This document shows, in pieces, positions 1 through 7,001 of a DNA stretch of 34,348 bases. Source of the DNA: CAZUMH01 sp964621645. Its GTDB lineage: Bacteria; Zhuqueibacterota; QNDG01; JAGLOF01. Under the pieces are notes generated by a model. That model was not told where the DNA came from and searched no databases. It was given only the letters and a program-made list of their open reading frames with translations. Both the position numbers and the translations under genes were made by a program. How positions within the stretch are numbered: the first letter of the stretch is position 1; every line of letters starts with the position of its first letter. The stretch lies in assembly GCA_964621645.1 (NCBI GenBank), contig CAZUMH010000028.1, forward strand, positions 1 through 34,348, written 5' to 3'.

Positions 1-80
1 TAGTCCTAATTGGTAAGGCAGCGGTCTTGAAAACCGCCGGGTTCACGCCCATGGGAGTTCGAGTCTCCCGCCCTCCGCCA
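1..80 (+). tRNA. tRNA-Ser(TGA), 5' end cut by window edge
   Basis: A D-arm, an anticodon stem with loop CTTGAAA (anticodon TGA, positions 34-36 of the tRNA), a 15-nt variable region with a short GGG/CCC stem, a T-arm (GGAG/CTCC around TTCGAGT) and the 3' acceptor half GCCCTCC-G are all visible. The 3' CCA is encoded, unlike in tRNA-Ser(GCT) just downstream. About eight bases at the 5' end (the acceptor strand) lie outside the window. The long variable region plus anticodon make it a serine tRNA for UCA codons. Confidence 0.9.
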
Positions 81-122
81 GGATTTCAGCGGTTCTTTTA
101 AATACAAATAAGAAGTAAATTC

Positions 123-213
123 GGAGAGGTGGCCGAGCTGGCTGAAGGCAGCCGCCTGCTAAGCGGTTGTAGGAGCAAAACTTCTACCGCGGGTTCGAAT
201 CCCGCCCTCTCCG
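123..213 (+). tRNA. tRNA-Ser(GCT)
   Basis: The acceptor strands GGAGAGG and CCTCTCC pair fully, the anticodon loop is CTGCTAA (anticodon GCT, AGC/AGU codons), a long class II variable arm follows, and the T-arm is GCGGG-TTCGAAT-CCCGC. Discriminator base is G and no CCA is encoded. It lies 27 bp before gltX on the same strand. Confidence 0.95.
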
Positions 214-240
214 CTATTTTTATATACAGAACAAGCGAAC

Positions 241-1668
241 ATGAAAATATCCCCAATCAGAGTACGCTTCGCGCCCAGCCCCACCGGCTGGCTGCATGTG
301 GGCGGAGCGAGAACGGCACTCTTCAATTATCTCTTCGCCCGGAAACACGCGGGCGCTTTTCTTCTGCGCATTGAGGATACTGATAAATCACGCTCCGATC
401 CCCGCATGACCCAGGCCATTCTCGACAGCCTCGACTGGCTGGGACTGCAATGGGATGAACCCGAGTTCTACCAGTCCCGAAGTGAAGAAGAGCAGCATCG
501 TCACTGTCTTCGCCTGGTGGAAGAGGGTAAAGCCTACCGCTGTTTTTGTCCCCCCCGAAGCAGCCAGGATGAAGGTGAGTACCTCTATAACGGCAACTGT
601 CGCGCGTTAAGAGAAGAAGAGATCACGGCGAAGCTGGCCGCCGGAATGTCATATACCATCCGTTTCAAGACACCGCCCGGAGAGACGGGATTCAATGACC
701 TGGTGGCCGGTGAGGTGACAGTAAAAAACGAAGAAATCGGGGATTTTATCATTCTCCGTTCCGACGGCTCTCCGATATACCAGGTCGCGGTAGTCTGTGA
801 TGATCACCGCATGGGCATCAGCCATGTGATCAGAGGGGCGGACCACCTTTCCAACACGCCGAAACAGATTCTGCTCTACCGGGCCTTCGGGTATGAAGTC
901 CCCGTTTTTGCCCACGTCCCCCTGATCCTGGGTCCAGACAAGAAGAGGCTCTCCAAGCGGCACGGCGCCGCCTCGGTGGGTGAGTATCGACGGGCCGGAT
1001 ATCTGCCCGAAGCGCTCCTGAATTATCTGGCTCTGCTGGGCTGGTCGCCGGGGGATAACCAGGAGCTGCTGCCTCTCTCCGAGATGATAGAGCTCTTCTC
1101 CATGGAGCGCATCTCCGGCACTCCCGCGGTATTCGACGAAGACAAGCTGGCCTGGATGAACGGTATCTATCTGCAGCAGTCGGAAAACAAGAGGATCCTG
1201 ACCGCTCTGCGGGATTTGGCGGCGGAAACGTCCACCGCCGCAGGGGATTGGCTGGAAGGGGATGAGCAGTATCTTACCGGCATCGTCGAGCTGATCAAAC
1301 CACGGGCCAAGCGGCTGACCGATTTCTTCCTGCAGGCGGGCTACTTCTTTCACGATCCATCCGGGTATGATGAGGAGACAGTACAGAAGCGCTGGCGCAA
1401 AGCGGGGGTGACGGAACGGCTGCGCTCCTCCCGTGAGAAACTCGAATCTCTCTCCGATTGGAATGTGACCGGAATCGAAGACTGTGTCCGAGGTCTGGCC
1501 GAAGAGGAAGGCGTGGGCGCCGGCCACTATGTCCACCCCCTGCGTCTGGCTCTTACGGGCAGCGGCAGCAGTCCCGGTCTCTTTGAGATTATGGCCCTGC
1601 TGGGCCGGAAACGGGTGGTGCGGCGCATCGATACGGCCTTGCAGTGGCTCGCTGCTCATGGGGCATGA
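241..1668 (+). CDS. gltX: Glutamyl-tRNA synthetase
   Basis: Cytosolic class I aminoacyl-tRNA synthetase that charges tRNA-Glu with glutamate. The 475-residue length is usual for bacterial GltX. The HIGH-type signature is seen as LHVGG (H at residue 19) after FAPSPTG, and the KMSKS-type loop as KKRLSKR at residues 234-240. Cys residues at 101, 103 and 120 lie where the zinc-binding insert of some GltX proteins sits. The C-terminal third is the all-helical anticodon-binding region. The gene sits among tRNA genes, with tRNA-Glu(CTC) only 237 bp downstream and tRNA-Gln between them. Whether the enzyme is discriminating (Glu only) or also mischarges tRNA-Gln for GatCAB cannot be decided from this window. 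The start ATG at 241 gives the normal N-terminus (IRVRFAPSPTG); no strong ribosome-binding site precedes it. Confidence 0.97.
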   Translation: MKISPIRVRFAPSPTGWLHVGGARTALFNYLFARKHAGAFLLRIEDTDKSRSDPRMTQAILDSLDWLGLQWDEPEFYQSRSEEEQHRHCLRLVEEGKAYRCFCPPRSSQDEGEYLYNGNCRALREEEITAKLAAGMSYTIRFKTPPGETGFNDLVAGEVTVKNEEIGDFIILRSDGSPIYQVAVVCDDHRMGISHVIRGADHLSNTPKQILLYRAFGYEVPVFAHVPLILGPDKKRLSKRHGAASVGEYRRAGYLPEALLNYLALLGWSPGDNQELLPLSEMIELFSMERISGTPAVFDEDKLAWMNGIYLQQSENKRILTALRDLAAETSTAAGDWLEGDEQYLTGIVELIKPRAKRLTDFFLQAGYFFHDPSGYDEETVQKRWRKAGVTERLRSSREKLESLSDWNVTGIEDCVRGLAEEEGVGAGHYVHPLRLALTGSGSSPGLFEIMALLGRKRVVRRIDTALQWLAAHGA

Positions 1669-1683
1669 AAGAGGAAAAAGAGT

Positions 1684-1712
1684 TTGACTTTTAGTGGCTT
1701 AATTTCTATATT
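1684..1712 (+). promoter_or_regulatory. Sigma-70-like promoter for the Gln/Arg/Glu/Arg tRNA-tadA cluster
   Basis: TTGACT (-35) and TATATT (-10) are separated by exactly 17 bases. The expected start near 1719 lies about 13 bp before tRNA-Gln. It falls in the only gap of the early tRNA cluster long enough for a promoter. Confidence 0.7.
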
Positions 1713-1731
1713 TATTGCTCAATATCGCTAC

Positions 1732-1802
1732 TGGGGAGTCGTCCAACGGCAGGACATGCGGCTCTGGACCGTAGTATCGGGGTTCGAATCCCTGCTCCCC
1801 AG
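1732..1802 (+). tRNA. tRNA-Gln(CTG)
   Basis: Acceptor TGGGGAG pairs with CTCCCCA, discriminator G. The anticodon loop CTCTGGA gives anticodon CTG for CAG codons. The T-arm has the TTCGAAT loop. No CCA is encoded. First gene behind the promoter at 1684-1712. Confidence 0.95.
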
Positions 1803-1809
1803 CTATTCT

Positions 1810-1883
1810 GCGCCCGTAGCTCAAATGGATAGAGCATCTGACTTCGAATCAGAGGGTTGGAGGTTCAAGTCCTCTCGGGCGTA
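1810..1883 (+). tRNA. tRNA-Arg(TCG)
   Basis: Acceptor GCGCCCG pairs with CGGGCGT (one G-U pair), discriminator A. The anticodon loop CTTCGAA gives TCG (CGA/CGG codons). The T-arm is GGAGG-TTCAAGT-CCTCT. No CCA is encoded. It starts 7 bp after tRNA-Gln. Confidence 0.93.
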
Positions 1884-1904
1884 CCTGAGAGCTGCCTGGG
1901 ATAC

Positions 1905-1977
1905 GGCGCGTTCGTCTAGTGGTCTAGGACGCCGGCCTCTCACGCCGGTAGCACGGGTTCGACTCCCGTACGCGCTA
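1905..1977 (+). tRNA. tRNA-Glu(CTC)
   Basis: Acceptor GGCGCGT pairs with ACGCGCT, discriminator A. The anticodon loop CTCTCAC gives CTC (GAG codons). The T-arm is ACGGG-TTCGACT-CCCGT. No CCA is encoded. It is the substrate class of GltX encoded just upstream. Confidence 0.93.
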
Positions 1978-2008
1978 CAAGCTGAACAAGAAACGGAAAG
2001 GCAGCCAA

Positions 2009-2082
2009 GCGCCCGTAGCTCAATTGGATAGAGCACCTGACTACGGATCAGGAGGTTGGGGGTTCAACTCCCTCCGGGCGTA
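2009..2082 (+). tRNA. tRNA-Arg(ACG), the TadA substrate
   Basis: Acceptor GCGCCCG pairs with CGGGCGT, discriminator A. The anticodon loop CTACGGA gives ACG. In most bacteria A34 of this tRNA is deaminated to inosine by TadA so that it reads CGU, CGC and CGA. The tadA gene begins 7 bases after the 3' end of this tRNA. The acceptor and D-arm closely resemble tRNA-Arg(TCG) at 1810-1883, which suggests duplication within the cluster. Confidence 0.95.
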
Positions 2083-2089
2083 CAAATGA

Positions 2090-2563
2090 ATGATGGAACT
2101 TCAGCTGAATGATGAGGAACGGTGGATGCGGCAGGCCCTCAAGGAAGCGGAGAGGGCCTACACCGAAGATGAAGTTCCAATCGGGGCGGTGGTTGTGCAT
2201 GAGGGACGCATTATTGGCCGGGGACGTAATCAGACTGAACGGCTTCAGGATCCTACGGCGCATGCTGAAATGCTTGCCATCTCCGCTGCCGCTAACGCTC
2301 TCCATTCCTGGCGATTAGAAACCTGTTCTCTCTATGTGACTCTTGAACCCTGCAGTATGTGTGCCGGAGCTGTCGTTCTGGCCAGGATAGAATCGCTTTA
2401 TTTCGGGGCGTTTGATCCCAAAGCGGGCGCCTGCGGATCTTTGCGGAACATTGTTCAGGACGACAGGTTGAATCATCGAGTCACCCTGAGAAGTGGAATA
2501 TTGGAAGCCGAGAGCAGCTGGCTGCTTACTTCGTTCTTTCGACAATTAAGGGCCGAGAAGTAG
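2090..2563 (+). CDS. tadA: tRNA-specific adenosine deaminase
   Basis: Zinc-dependent deaminase that converts A34 of tRNA-Arg(ACG) to inosine. The cytidine/deoxycytidylate-deaminase fold signature is present: H58-A-E60 (zinc ligand and proton shuttle) after DPTA, and PC88SMC91 (two zinc-binding cysteines). The N-terminal segment WMRQAL...EVPIGAVVV matches the TadA family start. Length 157 residues is typical. It follows tRNA-Arg(ACG) by 7 bp and must be co-transcribed with it. The chosen ATG (2090) has no clear Shine-Dalgarno; a downstream ATG at 2126 has GAGGA at good spacing but would remove the conserved N-terminal helix start. A guanine-deaminase-like relative is possible, but the tRNA context and DPTAHAE motif make TadA far more likely. 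Confidence 0.95.
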   Translation: MMELQLNDEERWMRQALKEAERAYTEDEVPIGAVVVHEGRIIGRGRNQTERLQDPTAHAEMLAISAAANALHSWRLETCSLYVTLEPCSMCAGAVVLARIESLYFGAFDPKAGACGSLRNIVQDDRLNHRVTLRSGILEAESSWLLTSFFRQLRAEK

Positions 2564-2608
2564 ATATTCCCGGAGTTAAGGAGCAATCATGGCTCCAGTA
2601 GGTTATTC

Positions 2609-2697
2609 GGAGAGGTGCGAGAGCGGTTGAATCGGGCGGTCTCGAAAACCGTTGTCCTGCCATCGCGGGACCGTGGGTTCGAATCCCACCCTCTCCG
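2609..2697 (+). tRNA. tRNA-Ser(CGA)
   Basis: Acceptor GGAGAGG pairs with CCTCTCC, discriminator G. The anticodon loop CTCGAAA gives CGA (UCG codons). A long variable arm and T-arm GTGGG-TTCGAAT-CCCAC are present. No CCA is encoded. A small GGAGC/GCTCC hairpin lies at 2580-2596 between tadA and this tRNA. Confidence 0.95.
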
Positions 2698-2745
2698 CAA
2701 GGCATGAATTTCGCATACGACCGGGATAATTTCGGAAGGTGAATT

Positions 2746-2830
2746 GGAGAGGTGACCGAGTGGTTGAAGGTGCACGCTTGGAAAGCGTGTGTAGTGAATG
2801 CTACCGCGGGTTCGAATCCCGCCCTCTCCG
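2746..2830 (+). tRNA. tRNA-Ser(GGA)
   Basis: Acceptor GGAGAGG pairs with CCTCTCC, discriminator G. The anticodon loop TTGGAAA gives GGA (UCC/UCU codons). A long variable arm and T-arm GCGGG-TTCGAAT-CCCGC are present. No CCA is encoded. Its acceptor and T-arm are the same as those of tRNA-Ser(GCT) at 123-213. Confidence 0.95.
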
Positions 2831-2855
2831 CAGCGAACCGGATGTGCACCGGTAT

Positions 2856-2928
2856 GGGGCAGTAGCTCAGCTGGGAGAGCGGTACGTTCGCAACGTACAG
2901 GTCGGCGGTTCGAGCCCGCTCTGCTCCA
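2856..2928 (+). tRNA. tRNA-Ala(CGC)
   Basis: Acceptor GGGGCAG pairs with CTGCTCC (one G-U), discriminator A. The anticodon loop TTCGCAA gives CGC (GCG codons). The G-U pair in the acceptor stem falls at position 3 rather than forming the classic G3-U70 exactly as in E. coli, but it is consistent with AlaRS recognition. No CCA is encoded. It ends 8 bp before the SRP RNA. Confidence 0.93.
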
Positions 2929-2936
2929 CTATTTTT

Positions 2937-3211
2937 GGCTGTGCTAGACGGGGAATTAGCGGTGCCCTGTAACCTGCAATCCGCTATAGCAGGGTTGAAT
3001 TCCCGTTCTGAGATCATCATCAGCCCCGTTCCACTGTTGGCAAGTGGCGTTGATGGTCCGAGTCCTGCGCAATGGAAGGCTGCTGAACTCCGTCAGGACC
3101 GGGAGGTAGCAGCGGTAGGCGGTCCGACCATGTGCCGCGGGTTTGCTTGGCTGGAGTCAACTGCCTTTAGCGGTTCGGGTTACTGTGGGAACGAAGACGG
3201 GTGCACAGCCG
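2937..3211 (+). ncRNA. ffs: Signal recognition particle RNA, large (Alu-containing) type
   Basis: The RNA scaffold of SRP, which binds Ffh and targets nascent membrane and secreted proteins. The 5' and 3' ends pair perfectly over 8 bp (GGCTGTGC at 2937-2944 with GCACAGCC at 3203-3210). An Alu-domain-like 5' region with CCTGTAACC, and the conserved Ffh-binding domain IV element (TCAGGACCGGGAGGTAGCAG near 3093-3112), are visible. At about 275 nt it is the long form seen in Bacillus, Thermotoga and many others, not the 114-nt E. coli 4.5S form. A T6 run (3213-3219) right after the closing stem looks like its terminator. SRP RNA directly upstream of dnaX is a conserved arrangement in Bacillus. 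Confidence 0.93.
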
Positions 3212-3232
3212 TATTTTTTAAGCTGGAGGTGT

Positions 3233-4909
3233 ATGAGCTACCTGGTGCTGGCAAGAAAGTGGCGGCCCCAAGACTGGGATGAGGTGATCGGACAGTCCCA
3301 TGTAACCGGCACTCTCAGGAACGCTATTGAACACAACCGGCTGGCCCACGCCTACCTTTTCACCGGACCGAGAGGAGTGGGAAAGACGAGTGTGGCCCGC
3401 ATTCTTGCAAAAGCACTCAACTGTGAATCTCCACAAGGAAGTTCTCCCTGTAATACATGTTCCAGCTGCCGCGAAATCACCGAAGGCGGCGCTGTTGACG
3501 TTTTCGAGATAGACGGCGCCTCCAACCGCGGTATTGACGAAGTGCGGGACCTCCGGGAAAAAATCCGCTATTCTCCGGCCCGAGGCCGCTACCGTATATA
3601 TATCATTGATGAAGTCCATATGCTTACCACTCAGGCCTTTAATGCCCTGCTGAAGACCCTGGAAGAACCGCCCTCACATGCCCTCTTTATCTTCGCTACC
3701 ACAGAACCGCATAAAGTGCCTGCCACCATCGTCTCCCGCTGTCAGCGTTTCGATTTTCGGCGGGTTCCCAGCAGTGAAATTGCCGCCCGGCTCAAGACTA
3801 TCGCCCGGGAAGAGAAGTTCGAGGTGCAAGAAGATGCCCTGGAACTAATCGCGCGTAAGGCGGACGGAAGTATGCGGGACAGCCAGTCCATCCTGGATCA
3901 GCTGGTGTCCTTTTCCGATGGAGCCATTACCAGAGATATGGTCATGGAAGGGCTGGGACTGATCGAACAGGGCCTTTTCTTCCAGGTGACAAAATCAGTG
4001 AACGACAGGGATGTACACGCCGGTATGGATATCATTGATAAAGTGGTTTCCGGCGGGTACGATCCGGAAGAATTTCTGCTCGGGCTGGCCGAGCATTTAC
4101 GGAATCTGCTTTTGGTCCAGTCCACCGGATCGACAGACCTCGTCGATGCCGGCAAGGAGGACCAGGAACGCTACGCCGAGGCGGGACAGACCTTCGCAGA
4201 GGGGGACCTTCTCAGGTATCTGCGTCTGGTTTCCGAGGCCCGGATGGAGCTTAAGGGCAATCCCAATCCCCGTCTGCCCCTGGAGACAGCGCTGATTAAA
4301 ATGATCCGTTTGGATAAAACGGTACAGATAGAGCATCTGCTGGATCTTCTTGCGCCGGGAGAAGGGCAACGAGCCGGAGCCACACAGGCAGCCGCTCCTG
4401 CGAAGAAGACGGGAAAGACCAAAGCAGGCGATTCTGAAAAACCTGCAGAAAAATCGGAACAGGTCACGCCGGAAGCTCAGTCTGCTTCCTCCTCACAGGC
4501 TGATACCAGCCCATCCGAAAACGAAAAAAAAAACGGGATAACCCTGAGCCAGGTGCAGGCCCGTTGGAGTGAGGTGCTGGAAAGGGTCAGACGCCGCAAG
4601 ATAACGGTCGGTTCTTTCCTGCATGAGGCCACGCTCCTGGAGGTGGAGGGAGAGAAGATCGAGCTGGGATTCGGACTCAAGAACGGGTTCCATATAGACG
4701 CTATTGAGAAAGCTCGTAAACTGGTGGAGGAGGTGTTGTCGGAGGTCTACCAGAAGCCTCTTACTTTTGCCTGTCAGAAGCGGGATCTGCCGCGGCGGGA
4801 GTTCGTGCCTTCTTCTAAAAAAGCCAAGGAGGATCTTCTAGGTCAGCTGGGCAAGGATAATCCGCTGGTAAAAAAGATAATAGATGATTTTGACGCAGAG
4901 ATTTTATAA
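3233..4909 (+). CDS. dnaX: DNA polymerase III subunit gamma/tau
   Basis: Clamp-loader ATPase subunit of the replicative polymerase. The 558-residue protein has Walker A GPRGVGKT at residues 45-52, four zinc-binding cysteines at 64, 73, 76 and 79 (the same numbering as E. coli DnaX), Walker B DEVH at 126-129, and an SRC sensor motif. Domains I-III are followed by a Ala/Lys/Ser/Glu-rich linker (about residues 380-435) and a C-terminal tau-like region. The start at 3233 is chosen because it yields MSYLVLARKWRP, the usual DnaX N-terminus, behind a good GGAGG; a longer frame would run into the SRP RNA. An A10 tract at 4524-4533 sits in the linker, where slippage would give a 435-residue gamma-like product. 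It is first in the dnaX-ybaB-recR operon. Confidence 0.97.
   Translation: MSYLVLARKWRPQDWDEVIGQSHVTGTLRNAIEHNRLAHAYLFTGPRGVGKTSVARILAKALNCESPQGSSPCNTCSSCREITEGGAVDVFEIDGASNRGIDEVRDLREKIRYSPARGRYRIYIIDEVHMLTTQAFNALLKTLEEPPSHALFIFATTEPHKVPATIVSRCQRFDFRRVPSSEIAARLKTIAREEKFEVQEDALELIARKADGSMRDSQSILDQLVSFSDGAITRDMVMEGLGLIEQGLFFQVTKSVNDRDVHAGMDIIDKVVSGGYDPEEFLLGLAEHLRNLLLVQSTGSTDLVDAGKEDQERYAEAGQTFAEGDLLRYLRLVSEARMELKGNPNPRLPLETALIKMIRLDKTVQIEHLLDLLAPGEGQRAGATQAAAPAKKTGKTKAGDSEKPAEKSEQVTPEAQSASSSQADTSPSENEKKNGITLSQVQARWSEVLERVRRRKITVGSFLHEATLLEVEGEKIELGFGLKNGFHIDAIEKARKLVEEVLSEVYQKPLTFACQKRDLPRREFVPSSKKAKEDLLGQLGKDNPLVKKIIDDFDAEIL
4524..4533 (+). promoter_or_regulatory. Candidate A10 slippage site inside dnaX
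   Basis: Ten consecutive A's begin at dnaX codon 431. Loss of one A (or a +1 shift) brings TAA at 4539-4541 into frame within three codons. Gain of one A (or a -1 shift) meets TGA at 4570-4572. Both outcomes truncate the protein after domain III and the linker, at about 435-446 residues. In Thermus a comparable A9 tract in dnaX makes gamma by transcriptional slippage; E. coli uses ribosomal -1 frameshifting. The function here is inferred. Confidence 0.5.
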
Positions 4910-4936
4910 CATATATATACACGGGAGATGAGTCTC

Positions 4937-5275
4937 ATGAAAATGGGCAACATGGCCGGTCAGCTCAATCTTCTCCAAAAAATGCAGAAGGATATGGAGA
5001 AGATGCAGGAAAAGTTGCAGGGCATGACGGTGGAGGGCACAGCCGGAGGCGGAATGGTCACGGTGGTGATGAACGGAAAGCAGAAGATCGTTCAGGTCAG
5101 AATCGATCCGGAAGTGGTGAATCCCGAAGACGTGGAGATGCTGGAAGATCTGGTCTTGGCAGCCTTTAATCAGGCGCTGGAGAAATCAACGGAAATGGCT
5201 CAATCGGAAATGCAGAAGATCACCGGTGGCATGCTGGGCAGTCTGCCTGCTGGATTCAAAATACCGGGGCTATGA
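4937..5275 (+). CDS. ybaB: YbaB/EbfC family nucleoid-associated protein
   Basis: Small DNA-binding protein (112 residues from this start) thought to bind DNA as a dimer and to help nucleoid organisation or recombination. Recognisable features are the N-terminal amphipathic QMQK-like helix (LLQKMQKDMEKMQEKLQ), a central beta hairpin (GMVTVVMNGKQKIVQVRIDPE) and a C-terminal helix ending in MLGSLPAGFKIPGL. Three in-frame ATGs lie close together (4928, 4937, 4943). GGGAG at 4923-4927 touches the first and is 9 bases from the second, so 4937 is preferred. It lies between dnaX and recR, as in most bacteria, and its stop overlaps the recR start by 4 bp. Confidence 0.93.
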   Translation: MKMGNMAGQLNLLQKMQKDMEKMQEKLQGMTVEGTAGGGMVTVVMNGKQKIVQVRIDPEVVNPEDVEMLEDLVLAAFNQALEKSTEMAQSEMQKITGGMLGSLPAGFKIPGL

Positions 5276-5868
5276 ACTATTCATCCAAAAGTCTCGAAGA
5301 TCTGGTGCAGGCCTTTGCCAAACTGCCGGGCATTGGGGTGAAATCGGCGCAGCGCATGGCCCTGCACCTTTTGGAAGCGAATCGGGAGGAGAGTGAATAT
5401 CTGGCCCGGGCCATCCTGGCGCTGAAAGATAATGTTCATGCCTGCCGTATCTGTTTCAACCTCACAGAGGAAGAGACCTGTTCCATTTGCAGTAATCACC
5501 GACGGGACCATGGCATCATCTGCGTGGTGGAAGAACCCAAGGATCTTATGGCAATAGAGAAGACGGGGGGCTATTCCGGGGTGTATCACGTCCTGGGAGG
5601 AACCCTTTCCCCCCTGGATGGTGTCGGAGAGGGGGACCTGCATATAAAAGAACTTTTAGAACGGATCGACGCAGAGACGAAAGAGGTGATCCTGGCCACA
5701 AATGCCACTGTAGAGGGTGAGATGACCGCGGCCCATCTGGCCGCTATGGTCAAAGGTAAGACGGCCCATGTCAGTAGAATCGCCCGGGGGATCCCCTTCG
5801 GCGGGGCCCTGGAGTTCAATGATGCAGTCACGGTGGCCAAGGCACTGGAAGGCAGAGTGGATATTTAA
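5272..5868 (+). CDS. recR: Recombination mediator protein RecR
   Basis: Part of the RecFOR/RecOR pathway, loading RecA on SSB-coated single-stranded gaps. The 198-residue protein has the N-terminal helix-hairpin-helix (LPGIGVKSAQRMALHLL), a C4 zinc finger (C58xxC61...C70xxC73), and a Toprim domain with the VVEEPKDLMAIE acidic motif and the GTLSPLDG segment. The ATGA overlap with ybaB indicates translational coupling. recA lies 3.3 kb downstream on the same strand but behind a separate promoter. Confidence 0.97.
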   Translation: MNYSSKSLEDLVQAFAKLPGIGVKSAQRMALHLLEANREESEYLARAILALKDNVHACRICFNLTEEETCSICSNHRRDHGIICVVEEPKDLMAIEKTGGYSGVYHVLGGTLSPLDGVGEGDLHIKELLERIDAETKEVILATNATVEGEMTAAHLAAMVKGKTAHVSRIARGIPFGGALEFNDAVTVAKALEGRVDI

Positions 5869-5913
5869 TCCCCTGATTGTGATATTTTAAATAATGGGAG
5901 ATTCGGTGACGGA

Positions 5914-6531
5914 ATGACGCTACCCAATCAATTGACAACACTGCGGATCCTGTTTACGCCGTTCATCGCCTGGATGCTCCTGCGGACCAGCCAGTATGCT
6001 CAGGTAGCCGCCTTCCTTCTTTTTATCCTTGCATCACTAACGGACTGGTATGACGGCTATACAGCCCGAAAATACGGGTATGTTTCCACCTGGGGCAAGT
6101 TTTTCGATCCCTTGGCAGATAAAATTCTGGTGACCGCGGTTCTGCTGGTGTTCTGTATTCTGGGATACTTTCCCGCCTGGATGATTGTGATCATTATTGT
6201 ACGGGATGTTCTTATCACATTTCTGCGTTCTTACGCTATTTTCAAAGGCCGCGCTATTATGACCTCGCTTCTGGCCAAAGCCAAGACATTCATCCAGATG
6301 GTGGTAATCTATATGATCTTTCTCTATCATCTGGTTCTCCGGATTGATCTCTTTTCCAAGCTGGCGCCGGCAACCATGGTTGTCCAGGAAAATCATATTA
6401 TTCTTTACAGCATGTTCCTGGTTTCCTTTTTAACTGTTATTTCAGGAGTTGCTTACATTATTGCCAACCGGTTTTATCTGAGACAGATGGCCGGTGAAAT
6501 CTTCCGGATCTTCCTTCCCACTGAGCATTGA
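5914..6531 (+). CDS. pgsA: CDP-diacylglycerol-glycerol-3-phosphate 3-phosphatidyltransferase
   Basis: Inner-membrane enzyme making phosphatidylglycerol phosphate, the committed step to phosphatidylglycerol and cardiolipin. The CDP-alcohol phosphotransferase signature is complete: D47-G-x2-A-R52-x8-G61-x3-D65-x3-D69. Several hydrophobic helices (around 10-40, 75-110, 125-150, 170-195) fit an integral membrane protein of 205 residues. The next gene, pgpA, encodes the following step of the same pathway, so the two form a functional pair. GGGAG about 10-15 bases upstream supports the ATG at 5914. Confidence 0.95.
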   Translation: MTLPNQLTTLRILFTPFIAWMLLRTSQYAQVAAFLLFILASLTDWYDGYTARKYGYVSTWGKFFDPLADKILVTAVLLVFCILGYFPAWMIVIIIVRDVLITFLRSYAIFKGRAIMTSLLAKAKTFIQMVVIYMIFLYHLVLRIDLFSKLAPATMVVQENHIILYSMFLVSFLTVISGVAYIIANRFYLRQMAGEIFRIFLPTEH

Positions 6532-6544
6532 GCGAAGTAAACCC

Positions 6545-6994
6545 ATGAATCTTATCGCACGTTTTATCGCCACCGGTGCGGGAAGCGGCTACGTTCCCAA
6601 GGCACCGGGTACGGCCGGATCCATCCTGGCTCTGATAATTTATTTTCTTTTTCCGGGACTGCCCGGTCCTGGAATGATCCTGCTTATCTTCTGCGCCCTG
6701 GCTGCAGGCGTCTGGAGTGCCGGTGTCGTCGAGAAAAAGGAAGGTAAAGACGCCCAGATTATTGTCATCGATGAAATGGCGGGTCTTTGGATCACCCTGG
6801 CATTTCTGCCCGGAGGCTCCGCCTGGCCCTGGCCGCTGGCGGGATTTATTCTCTTCAGGATTTTTGACATTTTAAAACCTTTCCCCATTGAACAAAGCCA
6901 GCGCCTTCCCGGAGGCTGGGGCGTGATGATCGACGACTGTATTGCCGCTTTGATGGCGGGGATCATTCTTCGTTTGGCTGTATATATCCTTTGA
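6545..6994 (+). CDS. pgpA: Phosphatidylglycerophosphatase A
   Basis: Membrane phosphatase that removes the 3'-phosphate from phosphatidylglycerol phosphate, the product of PgsA encoded just upstream. Family motifs are GTAGS near the N-terminus, DEMAGLW (residues about 77-83) and a C-terminal FDILKPFPI...GGWGVMIDD segment with the acidic DD pair. Four hydrophobic stretches are visible in 149 residues. The reading frame stays open back to 6494, but ATG 6545 gives the normal PgpA N-terminus and avoids overlap with pgsA. Confidence 0.93.
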   Translation: MNLIARFIATGAGSGYVPKAPGTAGSILALIIYFLFPGLPGPGMILLIFCALAAGVWSAGVVEKKEGKDAQIIVIDEMAGLWITLAFLPGGSAWPWPLAGFILFRIFDILKPFPIEQSQRLPGGWGVMIDDCIAALMAGIILRLAVYIL

Positions 6995-7001
6995 GGGAAT
7001 A

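Noticed and set aside
129..374. Plus-strand 81-residue frame running through tRNA-Ser and gltX
   Set aside because: It overlaps a tRNA gene and the certain gltX frame and has no family signal; it is a shadow frame.
1684..3020. Several frames across the tRNA cluster on both strands (for example 1684-2031 and 2526-3020)
   Set aside because: They are translations of tRNA genes and their spacers. Recurring peptide pieces such as 'GGSSPLCS' are the known artefacts of tRNA sequence.
2935..3282. Plus-strand 115-residue frame over the SRP RNA
   Set aside because: The paired ends and domain IV motif identify a non-coding RNA here. The frame has no ribosome-binding site.
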